64,000 nt of DNA, from contig QAZA01000017.1 of the NCBI GenBank assembly GCA_003054695.1, positions 1-64,000 of the forward strand, read 5' to 3'. A program made the translations under genes and the position numbers. The stretch comes from Verrucomicrobia bacterium LW23. GTDB taxonomy: Bacteria > Verrucomicrobiota > Verrucomicrobiia > Methylacidiphilales > UBA1321. Numbering within the stretch: position 1 is the stretch's first letter; the number at the start of each line of letters is the position of its first letter. Under the pieces are notes generated by a model. That model ran no database searches. It saw only the letters and a program-made list of their open reading frames with translations, and was not told the origin of the DNA. This document shows, piece after piece, positions 51,380 through 61,120 of the stretch.

Positions 51380-52738
51380 ATGAAAATTAACGCGCTTCCC
51401 CTGCTTTTCGCCGCGCTGATGCTCTCGGCCTTGCCCGCCCTGGCCCAAAAGATCAGCATTACCGGCTCCGATACCATGGCCCAGCTCAATCAGAAATGGG
51501 CGCAGGAATTCATGAAAGCGTATCCTGACATTAAAGTCGAAGTCAGCGGCGGCGGCTCCGGCATCGGCATCGCGGCGCTGCGCAACGGCACCACCGACGT
51601 GGCGGCAGCTTCCCGTCTTATCAAATCCAAGGAAACGCAGGACTTCCTTGTCGGCCTGAACGTGAAGCCTGTGCAGATCGAAGTGGCGCTGGACGGCGTC
51701 GTCGTCTTCGTTAACGAGAAGAACAAGATCGAAAGCCTCTCCCTGACGCAGGTCGAAAAGATCTACCGTGGCGAGATTACCAACTGGAAGGAAGTGGGCG
51801 GCGCCGACCAGAACATCGTCCTCTACGGCCGCGAAGCCAACTCCGGCACGTACGGCTTTGTGAAGGAAGTGGTGCTGAAGGAAAAGGACTTCTCCGCCAA
51901 GACGCAGACGCTGGCCGGCACGGCCGCTGTGTACGACGCGGTGGGCAAGGACCCTGCCGGCGTCGGCTACGGCGGCATTGGGTACGCCCACGGCGTGCGC
52001 GAGCTAAAGATTAAGCTGGACGACAAGCCCGAGACGGTGGCGATCGCCCCCACGCTGGAGAATGTGGCCAAAGGCACCTACCCGCTCAGCCGCGCGCTTT
52101 TCTACTACACCAACCCCAAGAATGCGAATGCGAACGTGGAAACCTACATCAAGTGGGTGCGCAGCGCGGCCGGCCAGAAGCACGTGGAACTCGTCGGCTT
52201 TGTGCCCGTGCCCGCTAACTATGTAAGCCCCAGCGCCACGGCCTCCGCCGCCCCGGCCCCGGCCCCTGCGCCGGCCCCGGCTGCTGCGGAGGTGCGCCCC
52301 ACCGTCAGCACCCCCAAGGCGCCCGTGCACTCCCACCCGCAGGTGGTCCCGGTCGTTACCTCCTCGTCCACCGGCCGGCCGATGACCGCCACCAACGTCC
52401 GCCCCGCGGCTGCGGAGCCCGCCCCGGCCCCGACCGCGACGACTGCCGCGGCCCCGGCGGCTGAGCCTGCCGCCGCGCCTGCCCCGGCCCCTGCCGAGGC
52501 ACCCGCCCCTGCGCCTGTCGCCGCCAGCACCATTATCCCCGCCGGCCCCATCACCGCCGAGCAACTGGCGCAGATCCGCACGGCTCTGGTGGAGCGCGAG
52601 AAGTCTGTCGCCGCCCGCGAGATGGATGTTGCCGAGCGCGAGGACTCCGTAGCCAAGCGCGAAGGCGCGGTGACCGCCCGGGAGCAGGCCCTGCTGCCCA
52701 AGCGCTACCAGGGCACCCGCCGCTACGGCCAGCGCTAA
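51380..52738 (+). CDS. pstS: Phosphate-binding protein PstS with C-terminal heptad-repeat extension
   Basis: A 452-residue exported phosphate-binding protein. Signal peptide LLFAALMLSALPALAQ, then the PstS fold with phosphate-contact motifs ITGSDTM, SGGGSGIGI, AASR and GREANSGTYG (to about residue 280). Normal PstS ends there. Here an Ala/Pro-rich linker (~285-395) is followed by five consecutive seven-residue repeats of the type (V)-x-x-R-E-x-x (from VEREKSV to TAREQAL) and a basic end KRYQGTRRYGQR. The tail looks like a periplasmic coiled coil and could tether the protein to the envelope or to partners. It heads the Pst locus, separated from pstC by 235 bases and a hairpin. Confidence 0.92.
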   Translation: MKINALPLLFAALMLSALPALAQKISITGSDTMAQLNQKWAQEFMKAYPDIKVEVSGGGSGIGIAALRNGTTDVAAASRLIKSKETQDFLVGLNVKPVQIEVALDGVVVFVNEKNKIESLSLTQVEKIYRGEITNWKEVGGADQNIVLYGREANSGTYGFVKEVVLKEKDFSAKTQTLAGTAAVYDAVGKDPAGVGYGGIGYAHGVRELKIKLDDKPETVAIAPTLENVAKGTYPLSRALFYYTNPKNANANVETYIKWVRSAAGQKHVELVGFVPVPANYVSPSATASAAPAPAPAPAPAAAEVRPTVSTPKAPVHSHPQVVPVVTSSSTGRPMTATNVRPAAAEPAPAPTATTAAAPAAEPAAAPAPAPAEAPAPAPVAASTIIPAGPITAEQLAQIRTALVEREKSVAAREMDVAEREDSVAKREGAVTAREQALLPKRYQGTRRYGQR

Positions 52739-52769
52739 GCCGCCGGCCCCCGGCCCTGGTTTCAGCTCC

Positions 52770-52797
52770 GCGTCCCCCCTCCACCGTGGGGGGACGC
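52770..52797 (+). terminator. Hairpin between pstS and pstC
   Basis: GCGTCCCCCC and GGGGGGACGC make a perfect 10-bp stem with an 8-nt loop, 31 bases after the pstS stop. There is no U-tract, so partial termination or mRNA protection giving more PstS than PstC is the likely role, as in other pst operons. Confidence 0.55.
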
Positions 52798-52879
52798 TGC
52801 CCCCTCCCCCTGCCCGCGAAAGCCGCACTCACGCGGGCTCATCATTTATGTACGGAGATAGCTACGGCGCCTTCGACTG

Positions 52880-52907
52880 TTACCAGACCTTAACGCGTTC
52901 CTTACAC
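52880..52907 (+). promoter_or_regulatory. TTAC-type direct repeats upstream of pstC
   Basis: TTACCA (52880), TTAACG (52890) and TTACAC (52902) lie 10 and 12 bases apart, about one helical turn each. This resembles the TTAACA-type repeats of Gram-positive PhoP sites more than an E. coli Pho box. TTACAC also occurs before pstS (51357) and before the VWA gene (57979). Weak evidence. Confidence 0.25.
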
Positions 52908-52973
52908 GCGCGTCATGCTAAGGACGCATCGCAACATCATAGTGTAGCGCCATCCACGCCCTGACCATTTTCC

Positions 52974-54314
52974 GTGAAACCGCACCCCACCCAGTCCCCC
53001 GCATCGCGTTCCCTCCTCATCGGGGGGGCCACCGCCGCCGCTGCCGCCGACGCCCCGCCCACCCCCGCCCGCATTGCGGCCGACAAAGCGGCCACGCTGG
53101 AGCGCGAGTTACAGGAGGCCCTGCACGAGCAACGCGTCTCGCTTGCGGAGTTTGTGGTGGAGCGCGGCATGTACATCGTTTCGCTCTCTGTCGTCGCCCT
53201 CATCCTCCTCATCTTCCTGTTCGTTACCAAGGAGGCCGTGCCCGTCATTCTGCAGCATGTGGATACCGCACGCTCCGGCATGGCCATGGACGCCAACGCC
53301 CTGGGCAAGATGAATAACAAGCAGGTGGCCGAGTTTCTGGGCCAGACCCAGGCGGTCGTCGAGAGCCTGCCTGCCGACACCCTGGCCGAGCTCGTCCAGG
53401 AACGCAACCGCGAGCTTAAGAAGGAAACCAATCCGGACGCCAAAATCAACACTACCTCGTGGGCCATGATGCTGCTGCCCCACCAGTGGTACGGCGACAC
53501 CGCGCCGACTTACAAGTGGCAGCCCGTTGGCAATATCGAGAAGTACAACTTCATCCCCCTGCTGTGGGGCAGCATTAAGGTCACCGTCATTGCCCTGCTG
53601 GTAGCCGCGCCCGTCTCACTGATGGCGGCCATTTACGTGTCGCAGCTGGCTTCAGACCGCGTGCGCGAGATCGTCAAGCCCTGCATTGAGCTGCTGGCCG
53701 GCGTGCCCTCCGTGGTGCTCGGCTTCCTGGCGCTGATGGTGCTGGCTCCCACGCTGCGCGATGTCGTCGGCTACCACAGCATGCTCAATGCCTTTGTGGC
53801 CGGGCTGGTGCTGGCCCTGGCGGTCATCCCCATCATCTTCACCATCGCCGAGGACGCCCTTTCTGCCGTGCCGCAACTGCACCGCGACGCCGCCCTGGCC
53901 ATGGGCGCCAGCAAGTGGGACACCGCCATCCGCGTTGTCCTGCCCGCCGCCATGCCGGGCGTTATCGCCGCCGTGGTGCTGGGCTTTGGCCGGGCGATCG
54001 GCGAAACCATGGTGGTCGTCATGGCCTCCGGCAACGCCGCGGATCTCTCGCTCTCCATCTTTGACAGCGTGCGCACCGTCACCGCCGCCATCGCCGCGGA
54101 GCTGCCCGAGTCGGCCGTCGGCGGCGCTCATTATCAGGTGCTCTTCCTCATCGGCTCCATTCTGTTTCTGATCACTTTCTTCACCAACGTTATCTCGGAA
54201 TACATCCTGCAACAGGTGAGCAACCGTATGGAAGGCATCACCGCCGCCGAGGACCATGTCCTTACCGGCCAGGATGACGAACGCAAGCCGGATTACGTCA
54301 ACACGGTGGTCTGA
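52974..54314 (+). CDS. pstC: Phosphate ABC transporter permease PstC
   Basis: A 446-residue inner-membrane permease. The N-terminal ~65 residues are cytosolic with helical character (AADKAATLERELQEALHEQR) before the first helix (MYIVSLSVVALILLIFLFV), longer than in E. coli PstC (319 aa total). A ~100-residue periplasmic loop (85-190) follows, then the permease core with NFIPLLWGSIKVTVIALLVA, GVPSVVLGFLAL, and the ATPase-coupling EAA loop AMGASKWDTAIRVVLPAAMP. Start is GTG at 52974. PstA begins 45 bases after its stop. The extra loop could contact the unusual PstS tail. Confidence 0.93.
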   Translation: MKPHPTQSPASRSLLIGGATAAAAADAPPTPARIAADKAATLERELQEALHEQRVSLAEFVVERGMYIVSLSVVALILLIFLFVTKEAVPVILQHVDTARSGMAMDANALGKMNNKQVAEFLGQTQAVVESLPADTLAELVQERNRELKKETNPDAKINTTSWAMMLLPHQWYGDTAPTYKWQPVGNIEKYNFIPLLWGSIKVTVIALLVAAPVSLMAAIYVSQLASDRVREIVKPCIELLAGVPSVVLGFLALMVLAPTLRDVVGYHSMLNAFVAGLVLALAVIPIIFTIAEDALSAVPQLHRDAALAMGASKWDTAIRVVLPAAMPGVIAAVVLGFGRAIGETMVVVMASGNAADLSLSIFDSVRTVTAAIAAELPESAVGGAHYQVLFLIGSILFLITFFTNVISEYILQQVSNRMEGITAAEDHVLTGQDDERKPDYVNTVV

Positions 54315-54358
54315 TCAAAGCCCCGCCGCGCCCCCATTCTCTCTCTTTTTCCCAAACG

Positions 54359-55357
54359 ATGAACGCCACCTCCAGCACGCCAGGGCAGCCGCACCAGCCC
54401 GAGACTCCAGACCTGGATCTCTCGAGCGACCCCGCCTTAACGCAGGCCAAAGTCGGCACTGCCGTCTTTGCGGCCGCGTCCTACCTTTTGGTGGGCATAC
54501 TTGCGGTGATAGTGCTGTACCTGCTGTGGCACGGCGCCCGCGGCCTGAGCGTCAACTTTGTCTTTGGCCGCGCCGCGCCTACGTCGGACATCGGCGCGTA
54601 CTCCACGGCCGGCGTTTTTGACATGGTGTATGGCACCGTGCTGCTGGTGGCGCTGATGGTCATTGCCGTTATGCCAATCGGTATCATCACCGGCATTTAT
54701 CTGTGTGAGTACACCGACCCCCGCTCCACTATGGCGCGGCTCATCCGTTCCTCGGTCAACAACCTGGCGGGCGTGCCGTCCATCATCTTTGGCATGTTCG
54801 GCCTCGGCTTCTTTATCTACTTTCTGGGCGGCAGCATTGACGGCTACCTGCTGGGCAGCGCGGAGCCCGTCTTCAAAAAGCCCTCCCTGCTGTGGGCCAG
54901 CCTTACCCTCGCTGTGCTGACTCTCCCGGTCGTGATTGTCTCCACCGAGCAGGCGCTGCGCAGCGTGCCCACGTCCTTCCGCGACGCCGCGCTGGGCCTC
55001 GGCGCCACGCGGGCGCAAACGCTCACCCGCGTCGTCCTTCCCCAGGCGGCCCCCGGCATCATCACCGGCGGCATCCTGGCCATCAGCCGCGGCGCCGGCG
55101 AGGTCGCGCCCATTATGCTGACGGGCGCCACCATCTTCTCCCCCACCCTGCCCGGCAGCGTAACGGACAAGTTTATGGAGCTGAGCTACCACATCTATAT
55201 CATGTGCACCCAGCCCGCCCATGTGGAGGCCGGTCGCTCGCAGCTTTACTCCACTGTGGTCGTGCTGCTGTTCCTCACATTCTTCCTCAACGTCACCGCC
55301 ATTTTCGTTCGCGCCCGCGCCCGCGCCTACATGCGCCGCATGGCCCATGTGGCCTAA
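54359..55357 (+). CDS. pstA: Phosphate ABC transporter permease PstA
   Basis: A 332-residue inner-membrane permease that pairs with PstC. About six helices ([56 protein letters not shown] and others) with the EAA loop [20 protein letters not shown]. Length is normal, with a ~35-residue polar N-terminus. It follows pstC closely and precedes pstB by 56 bases on the same strand. No ribosome-binding site is evident, in common with pstC and pstB. Confidence 0.94.
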   Translation: MNATSSTPGQPHQPETPDLDLSSDPALTQAKVGTAVFAAASYLLVGILAVIVLYLLWHGARGLSVNFVFGRAAPTSDIGAYSTAGVFDMVYGTVLLVALMVIAVMPIGIITGIYLCEYTDPRSTMARLIRSSVNNLAGVPSIIFGMFGLGFFIYFLGGSIDGYLLGSAEPVFKKPSLLWASLTLAVLTLPVVIVSTEQALRSVPTSFRDAALGLGATRAQTLTRVVLPQAAPGIITGGILAISRGAGEVAPIMLTGATIFSPTLPGSVTDKFMELSYHIYIMCTQPAHVEAGRSQLYSTVVVLLFLTFFLNVTAIFVRARARAYMRRMAHVA

Positions 55358-55413
55358 AGTCCTTCCCTGCCTTATCATCGCCAGCCCATGCCTCACCCGA
55401 AACACCCCACCCC

Positions 55414-56343
55414 ATGACACGCATTTCCGTACCCCTGACGCTGCCCGGCGGCGCCGTGCAACCCGGCCAGCCCGGACACTCCGGCCCGCTGGCCACCAAA
55501 GCCGCGCGCCAGGCCTCTGTGCGCCTGGGGCCGGTGCCCGTGCACGACGCGCTGGCAGCAGCCGCCGAGCAGGAGATGCTCGCCTCCATCCCCCCCATTC
55601 TGGACATCCACGGCCTGAGCCTCTTTTACGGCAACACCCAGGCGCTGCAAAGCATTCAGATGCAGATCCCCCGCAACTGCGTCACCGCGTTCATCGGGCC
55701 CTCCGGCTGCGGCAAATCCTCCCTGCTGCGCTGCCTGAACCGCATGAACGACTTTGTGCCGAATATGCGCATCGCCGGCCGCATTCTGTTCCAGAACCAG
55801 GACATCTACGCGCCGCAGATCAACCCGATCCGCCTGCGCCGCTACATCGGCATGGTGTTCCAGCGCTCCAACCCCTTCCCGCAAAGCATCTTCGAGAACG
55901 TCGCGTTCGGTCTGCGCCTGCACAAGCTGGGCACCGGCACGGAGATCAACGACAAGGTGGAGGAAGCGCTGCGCAAGGTTGGCCTGTGGGACGAAGTGAA
56001 GGACCGCCTCCACACCAACGCCCTCAATCTCTCCGGCGGTCAGCAGCAGCGCGTCTGCATCGCCCGCGCCATCGCCATCCAGCCCCAGGTGCTGCTGATG
56101 GACGAGCCCGCCTCCGCGCTCGACCCGATCGCCACCGCCCGCATCGAGGAGCTCATCCTGCAGCTTAAGGAGGACTACACCATCGTCATCGTGACCCACA
56201 ACCTGCAGCAGGCCGGCCGCTGCAGCGACTACACGGCGTTCTTCTACCTCGGCCACCTGATTGAGCACGACACCACCGAGAACATCTTTTCCCAGCCTCG
56301 CGAGGAAGCCACCGAAGCCTACATCAACGGCCGCTTCGGTTGA
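55414..56343 (+). CDS. pstB: Phosphate ABC transporter ATPase PstB
   Basis: A 309-residue ATPase that drives phosphate import. Walker [10 protein letters not shown] (~95-103), Q-loop [16 protein letters not shown], signature LSGGQQQR (~205), Walker [13 protein letters not shown], switch His in [18 protein letters not shown]. The start ATG at 55414 gives a ~65-residue N-terminal extension before the ABC domain ([15 protein letters not shown]), longer than usual; the frame is also open upstream but that part overlaps pstA and is not PstB. No PhoU gene follows, in contrast to most pst operons. Confidence 0.95.
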   Translation: MTRISVPLTLPGGAVQPGQPGHSGPLATKAARQASVRLGPVPVHDALAAAAEQEMLASIPPILDIHGLSLFYGNTQALQSIQMQIPRNCVTAFIGPSGCGKSSLLRCLNRMNDFVPNMRIAGRILFQNQDIYAPQINPIRLRRYIGMVFQRSNPFPQSIFENVAFGLRLHKLGTGTEINDKVEEALRKVGLWDEVKDRLHTNALNLSGGQQQRVCIARAIAIQPQVLLMDEPASALDPIATARIEELILQLKEDYTIVIVTHNLQQAGRCSDYTAFFYLGHLIEHDTTENIFSQPREEATEAYINGRFG

Positions 56344-56410
56344 CCTGTGACTCGCCCCACCGCCGCGCATGGGTCGCGCGGCCGACGCACCCCTTCACAC
56401 CACACACGCC

Positions 56411-57892
56411 ATGGCTCCCAGCGCATTCTCCGCACGCGATATCGTAAGCTCTCACGCTGCCCTCGACGGCTCCCTGCCCGTCAAGGAGCTCGTCGAGTGG
56501 TTCAAGCAACATCCCGAGCTGGAGTTTGCCGCCGTATTCGACCAGGGCGCCATCATCGGCCTGGCCAGCCGTGAAGCGCTCAACGCACGCATCGCCGGCA
56601 ACAAGTATGGCTTCTCCGTGCTGGCCGACAAGCCGATCACCAAGGTGATTGTGGAGGATCCCATGATCGTCGAAGGCTCCCTGCCTGTCAGCGATCTCGT
56701 CCAGCAGCTCCTCCACAAGCGCTCCGGCCCCGACAAGGCGGCCGGCTCCTTCTACGACGACATTGTGGTGCACGAGCACGGCCGCTTTCTCGGCCTGGCC
56801 AGCGTTAAGCAGCTCGTCGTCAAGCAGATGGAGTATATCCTGGAGCAAATGCGCTCCCTGGAACGCCAGCAGATGGCCCTGGCGCAAAAGAACAAGGAGC
56901 TTTTCGAAGCCTCCCTGCGCCTCAGCAAAACAAACACGCAGTTCAAGTCCTTCTTCGAGAACTGCTCCATCCCCATCGTCGTGTTTGATGACTACGGCGT
57001 GTTCATTCAGGGCAACCCCCGCTTCCTGCGCCTCATCGGCTACAGCGCCGCCGAGCTGACCGGCCAGCCCGACGAAGTGCTGTTTGAAGGCGGCATTAAG
57101 GAGATGCTCGACAACCTGAGCCAGTTGCAGGAAACTGACGGCCGCAAGCCGACCTGGTACCTTAACCTGCGCCAGAACGGCCGCCGCGCCCAGGGCGTGG
57201 AGGTGAGCTACGAGTACGACGCCGATTCGCATCAGATTATCCTCTCCATCCTGCGCCTGGCCGACGAGGCCGACATGCGCGTGGCCCTGATGCTGCAGCA
57301 ACGCGCCGCGCAGGAGGGCGGCACCCTGTTCCGCTCCGTAGCCGCCAACCTTATCGACCGCGAAACCAACGCCGAAGGCGCCATGGCCAAGCTCGACGCC
57401 ATCCTGAGCTACGCGGGCAAGCTGGAGGACCGCGTGGCCGGCAACCCGCTGCTGCTCGATCACGCCGACTCCGCCACCATCTCCGCCACCGGCAAACTGC
57501 GCCTGCCGCCCAATCACGCCGTGCGCGCCCAGGCCGGCTCGCAAAACCTGCACGGATCGCTGGGCCAGCTCAGCATTGTGGATATGACGCAGCTGCTGGT
57601 GCAGGGCCGCAAAACGGGCGAGCTCACCATCACCGACGCGCGCGGCGACATCGGCGTCGTCTACATCCGCCAAGGCTTCATCTGCCACGCCATCATGGCC
57701 CCGCTCAAGGGGACGGACGCCCTGCGCCAGATCATGCGTGTGGAACACGGCAGCTTCGTCTTCGCCTACGACGTGTTGCCCTCCGAAGTCACCATCCAGG
57801 GCCACGACCCCATGGGCATCCTCATGGACGTCGTCAGCGACATGGACGAAGCCGACTCCTCGCACGAGGACATGGTGGCCTCGGCAGGCTAA
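56411..57892 (+). CDS. CBS-PAS-DUF4388 (PATAN) signalling protein
   Basis: A 493-residue cytosolic protein. Start 56411 (MAPSAFSARDIV) is favoured over 56369. Residues ~1-125 read as a CBS pair (GSLPVKELVEWFKQHPELEF, IGLASREALNARIAG, FYDDIVVHEHGRFLGLASVK). A coiled-coil (ILEQMRSLERQQMALAQKNK) leads to a PAS domain (FKSFFENCSIPIVVFDDYGV, NPRFLRLIGYSAAEL; ~165-290). The end is a DUF4388/PATAN domain (GSLGQLSIVDMTQLLVQGRK, GELTITD). There is no kinase, receiver or DNA-binding domain. It sits 67 bases after pstB where phoU is expected, so a phosphate- or nucleotide-dependent sensor of Pst activity is a reasonable inference. Confidence 0.85.
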   Translation: MAPSAFSARDIVSSHAALDGSLPVKELVEWFKQHPELEFAAVFDQGAIIGLASREALNARIAGNKYGFSVLADKPITKVIVEDPMIVEGSLPVSDLVQQLLHKRSGPDKAAGSFYDDIVVHEHGRFLGLASVKQLVVKQMEYILEQMRSLERQQMALAQKNKELFEASLRLSKTNTQFKSFFENCSIPIVVFDDYGVFIQGNPRFLRLIGYSAAELTGQPDEVLFEGGIKEMLDNLSQLQETDGRKPTWYLNLRQNGRRAQGVEVSYEYDADSHQIILSILRLADEADMRVALMLQQRAAQEGGTLFRSVAANLIDRETNAEGAMAKLDAILSYAGKLEDRVAGNPLLLDHADSATISATGKLRLPPNHAVRAQAGSQNLHGSLGQLSIVDMTQLLVQGRKTGELTITDARGDIGVVYIRQGFICHAIMAPLKGTDALRQIMRVEHGSFVFAYDVLPSEVTIQGHDPMGILMDVVSDMDEADSSHEDMVASAG

Positions 57893-58116
57893 AGCGTTGC
57901 GCCGCAATCGACTGCAACCTGTCGAGGGGTGACCACCAAACGGCGGGCCACGCCCCCCTGGCATCAGGCAAGAGCCTTTTACACGCGGCGACAGTTCGTC
58001 ATTCGGGACTCTACAACATCACGGCCCCGTGGCGCAATTATGGCAGTTGCGTAACAAATCGATGACACATCCGCTTGCCTCTGGACATCACTCTATTGTG
58101 TGGAAATAAGTAAGGC

Positions 58117-59838
58117 GTGAAAAGCTTATCCCTCTCGTGGCGCTTACTTTTCCTCACCTTTGCGGCATTCCTCGCCGGGTGCGGCCCTTCGTCGTCGCCC
58201 GCACCGGCCACTCCGCAATCGCAAAACCATTCGCCACAGGCGACTCCTAAACCCGTCGGCGGCGGGGCGATCGAGCTCGTCTTTACCTACGGCTCCGAGA
58301 AGGAGGAATGGATCAAGGACGTCACGACCGCGTTCAACGCTTCGGGCGCCAAGACGTCGGGCGGTAAGTCCATCAGCGTCAAGGCCATACCGATGGGATC
58401 AGGCGACTGCGTCGACGAAATCCTGGCCGGCGCGCGGCAGCCGCACCTCATCAGCCCCGCTTCGGCCGTGTTTATCAAGCTCGGCAACGCGCAGGCGCGG
58501 CAGAAAACCGGCAAGGACCTCATCGGCCATACCGACAACCTCGTCCTCTCGCCCGTCGTCATCGCCATGTGGAAGCCGATGGCCGAAGCGCTGGGCTGGC
58601 CCGCTAAACCCGTGGGCTGGAGCGACATCCTTACGCTGGCCCAAAAGCCCGACGGCTGGGCGAGCGTCGGCAAACCGCAGTGGGGGCCGTTCCGTTTCGG
58701 CCACACCCACCCGCAGTTCTCCAACAGCGGCATCATCTCGGTACTGGCCGAGGTGTACGCAGGCGCCGGCAAGGTCAATAACCTTACTTTGGAGGACGTG
58801 CAGTCCCCCAAAGTGGCCGACTACCTGCGCGGCATTGAACAATCCGTTGTGCATTACGGAAGCTCCACAGGGTTCTTTGGCAAAAAAATGTTTAGCGGCG
58901 GCGTACGTTTCTTAAGCGCTGCTGTGTTGTACGAAAGCAGCGTTATTGAGTCATATTCTTCCAAGGAGCCGCTTGAATTTCCTGTTGTGGCCATCTACCC
59001 CAAAGAAGGTACATTCTGGAGCGACCACCCTGTAGGTATTGTGGATCGCGAATGGGTAACCGCGGAGCATAAGGAAGCTGCCCAGGCATACATTACTTAC
59101 CTGCTCGACCGCCCGCAACAGGAGAAGGCGATCCAGTACGGCTTCCGCCCCGCACTGGTGGAGATTCCCATCGTCGCCCCCATCGATACCGCACACGGCG
59201 TTGACCCCAAAGAGCCCCGCACCACGCTGGAAGTTCCCAGCACGGAGGTGGTCGATGCAATCCTTGCCCTGTGGGTCAAGAACAAGAAGCATTCCAACAT
59301 AACTCTCGTTCTCGATACGTCCGGAAGTATGAACGCCGAGAAACGTATGGAGAACGCTCGCCTTGGTGCATTAACGCTCCTTGGCACACTTTCTGATGAG
59401 GACCACTTCGGCCTTCTCCCCTTCAGTACAAAGCCCATATGGATGGGCCAGGCGGTTCCACTAAAGAATGGACGCGCGGAGGCGGAAAGCAATATCAAAG
59501 GACTCATTGCGGATGGTGGCACTGTCCTTTATGATTCTATTGCCGAAGCTTATGACAAGATGCTGGCACAACGCGCCACCAATAAAGGAAAAATCGATGC
59601 CCTTGTTGTATTGACAGACGGCGCGGACAATAAAAGCAGCATCTCTCTCGATACACTGATTGAAAAAATCAAGTTCGACCACGAAAACAAAACGATACGT
59701 GTTTTTGTGATCGGCTATGGCAACGATGTCGAAAAGGATAAGCTCAAAAAGATTGCGGAAGCCACACATGCCAAGTACTACGATGGCAACCCGAAAAACA
59801 TCCGCCAGGTGTTCCGCGATATATCCACCTTTTTCTAA
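58117..59838 (+). CDS. Lipoprotein with substrate-binding domain fused to VWA domain
   Basis: A 573-residue protein. The signal peptide ends in a lipobox (FLAGC, Cys22), so it is membrane-anchored. After a Pro/Ser/Gln linker, residues ~48-350 are a solute-binding fold (IELVFTYGSEKEEWIKDVTT, HLISPASAVFIKLGN, RFGHTHPQFSNSGI). Residues ~395-573 are a von Willebrand A domain with an intact metal site DTSGSMN, TDGAD and the middle Thr in GGTVLYDS. The start is GTG with TAAGG just upstream. Such SBP-VWA fusions exist in other phyla without an assigned ligand. Its SBP half is paralogous to the next gene's product. Confidence 0.85.
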   Translation: MKSLSLSWRLLFLTFAAFLAGCGPSSSPAPATPQSQNHSPQATPKPVGGGAIELVFTYGSEKEEWIKDVTTAFNASGAKTSGGKSISVKAIPMGSGDCVDEILAGARQPHLISPASAVFIKLGNAQARQKTGKDLIGHTDNLVLSPVVIAMWKPMAEALGWPAKPVGWSDILTLAQKPDGWASVGKPQWGPFRFGHTHPQFSNSGIISVLAEVYAGAGKVNNLTLEDVQSPKVADYLRGIEQSVVHYGSSTGFFGKKMFSGGVRFLSAAVLYESSVIESYSSKEPLEFPVVAIYPKEGTFWSDHPVGIVDREWVTAEHKEAAQAYITYLLDRPQQEKAIQYGFRPALVEIPIVAPIDTAHGVDPKEPRTTLEVPSTEVVDAILALWVKNKKHSNITLVLDTSGSMNAEKRMENARLGALTLLGTLSDEDHFGLLPFSTKPIWMGQAVPLKNGRAEAESNIKGLIADGGTVLYDSIAEAYDKMLAQRATNKGKIDALVVLTDGADNKSSISLDTLIEKIKFDHENKTIRVFVIGYGNDVEKDKLKKIAEATHAKYYDGNPKNIRQVFRDISTFF

Positions 59839-59866
59839 ACACAATTTCACTTAACAGAGCACTCTT

Positions 59867-61120
59867 ATGGCAGAAGGACAAAAGGTTAAAGTAACATGCC
59901 TTGGGCAAATCGTCATCGCCCTGTTTATGCTGGGCTGTGTCGCCGGCGCCGCCTGGTCGTTCGGCCTGCGGCCGACATGGCCGCCCAGCTTTGCGGGCTA
60001 CGGCGGCGGCGGCAACACACCCCGGCCGGTCGATCCCGGGCATGGCGCAACCCACTCCCCCAATCCCGCGCCGACTCCGCAAAGCGTTCCCACTGTAGAG
60101 CTTGGGATTGCGTATGGAACGGAGAAGGAGCGGTGGCTGAAGTGGGCCGTTCAGGAGTTTGTGAAGACTCCCGAAGGCGCAAAAATCAAAATCAATCTCA
60201 TCCCCAAAGGCTCCCTGGAGGCCGCCCAGGCGTTGCTGGCCGATGATAAGAAGATCCATGTATGGTCGCCGGCAAGCGCTCTTTATAAGGACGTCTTTGT
60301 ACAGGAATGGCAGCTGAAGCATAGCAAAAATCCTATCGTAAAAGAGGATGTGCTGGCGCTCTCACCCATGGTGTTTGTGATGTGGGCAGAGAGGTACGAT
60401 GGCTTTATCTCCAAATTCAAGGAGATTAACTTTACCACCATCGGCCAGGCCCTCCAGGAGCCTGGCGGCTGGCAGGCCATTGCACAGAGGCCGGAGTGGG
60501 GCATATTCAAGTTTGGGCATACACACCCTAACTCCTCTAACAGCGGGCTAATGACACTTGTGCTGGCCTCCTATGAATATAACAAAAAGAGCCGCGGCCT
60601 TGTGCTTAAAGATATACTGGACGCCAGGTTTCAGGGCTGGCTTTTTGGCATTGAGCGGGCCACCAGCGGTATGTCCAACAGCACGGGCAATATGATGCGC
60701 GAGATGGTTCTCAAAGGCCCTGCCTCCTTCGATGCGCTGTGCGTGTACGAGAACGTGGCGCTCGACTACCTCAAAAATGCCGAGGGGCGCTGGGGCGAGC
60801 TGCGCGTCACGTATCCTAAAATCAACATGTGGAACGACAACCCGTACTACATTATTGATGCACCCTGGACGACCCCCGAGCACCAGCAGGCCGCACAAAT
60901 CTTCCTGGATTTTCTCCTTACGGAACCCATTCAGAAGCAAGCCCTTGTGCATGGTTTTCGCCCAGGCAATCCCACGGTTTCCATCAAGGAGGCCGATAGC
61001 CCTTTTGTCGCGAACAGCCGATACGGCTTCAAGATTGATCTCGACGAAATAGCCGAGGCGCCAAAGGCCGAGGTGATCAATAATCTGCTGGCCATGTGGC
61101 AGCGTAGCGTAGGCAAGTAG
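59867..61120 (+). CDS. Membrane-anchored solute-binding protein, paralogue of SBP-VWA
   Basis: A 417-residue protein. A hydrophobic N-terminal segment (LGQIVIALFMLGCVAGAAWS) acts as an anchor; MLGC could be a weak lipobox. After a Gly/Pro linker, the binding domain aligns with the SBP part of the preceding gene: VELGIAYGTEKERWLKWAVQ, HVWSPASALYKDVF, FKFGHTHPNSSNSGLMTLVL and LVHGFRPGNP. It has no VWA domain. The motif GHTHP...SNSG suggests an anion ligand by analogy with molybdate/sulfate binders, but this is inference. It follows the SBP-VWA gene by 28 bases. Confidence 0.8.
   Translation: MAEGQKVKVTCLGQIVIALFMLGCVAGAAWSFGLRPTWPPSFAGYGGGGNTPRPVDPGHGATHSPNPAPTPQSVPTVELGIAYGTEKERWLKWAVQEFVKTPEGAKIKINLIPKGSLEAAQALLADDKKIHVWSPASALYKDVFVQEWQLKHSKNPIVKEDVLALSPMVFVMWAERYDGFISKFKEINFTTIGQALQEPGGWQAIAQRPEWGIFKFGHTHPNSSNSGLMTLVLASYEYNKKSRGLVLKDILDARFQGWLFGIERATSGMSNSTGNMMREMVLKGPASFDALCVYENVALDYLKNAEGRWGELRVTYPKINMWNDNPYYIIDAPWTTPEHQQAAQIFLDFLLTEPIQKQALVHGFRPGNPTVSIKEADSPFVANSRYGFKIDLDEIAEAPKAEVINNLLAMWQRSVGK

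Noticed and set aside
54892-55413. Upstream extension of the PstB reading frame
   Set aside because: It overlaps pstA in another frame and reads as Arg/His-rich noise; the ATG at 55414 is the sensible start.
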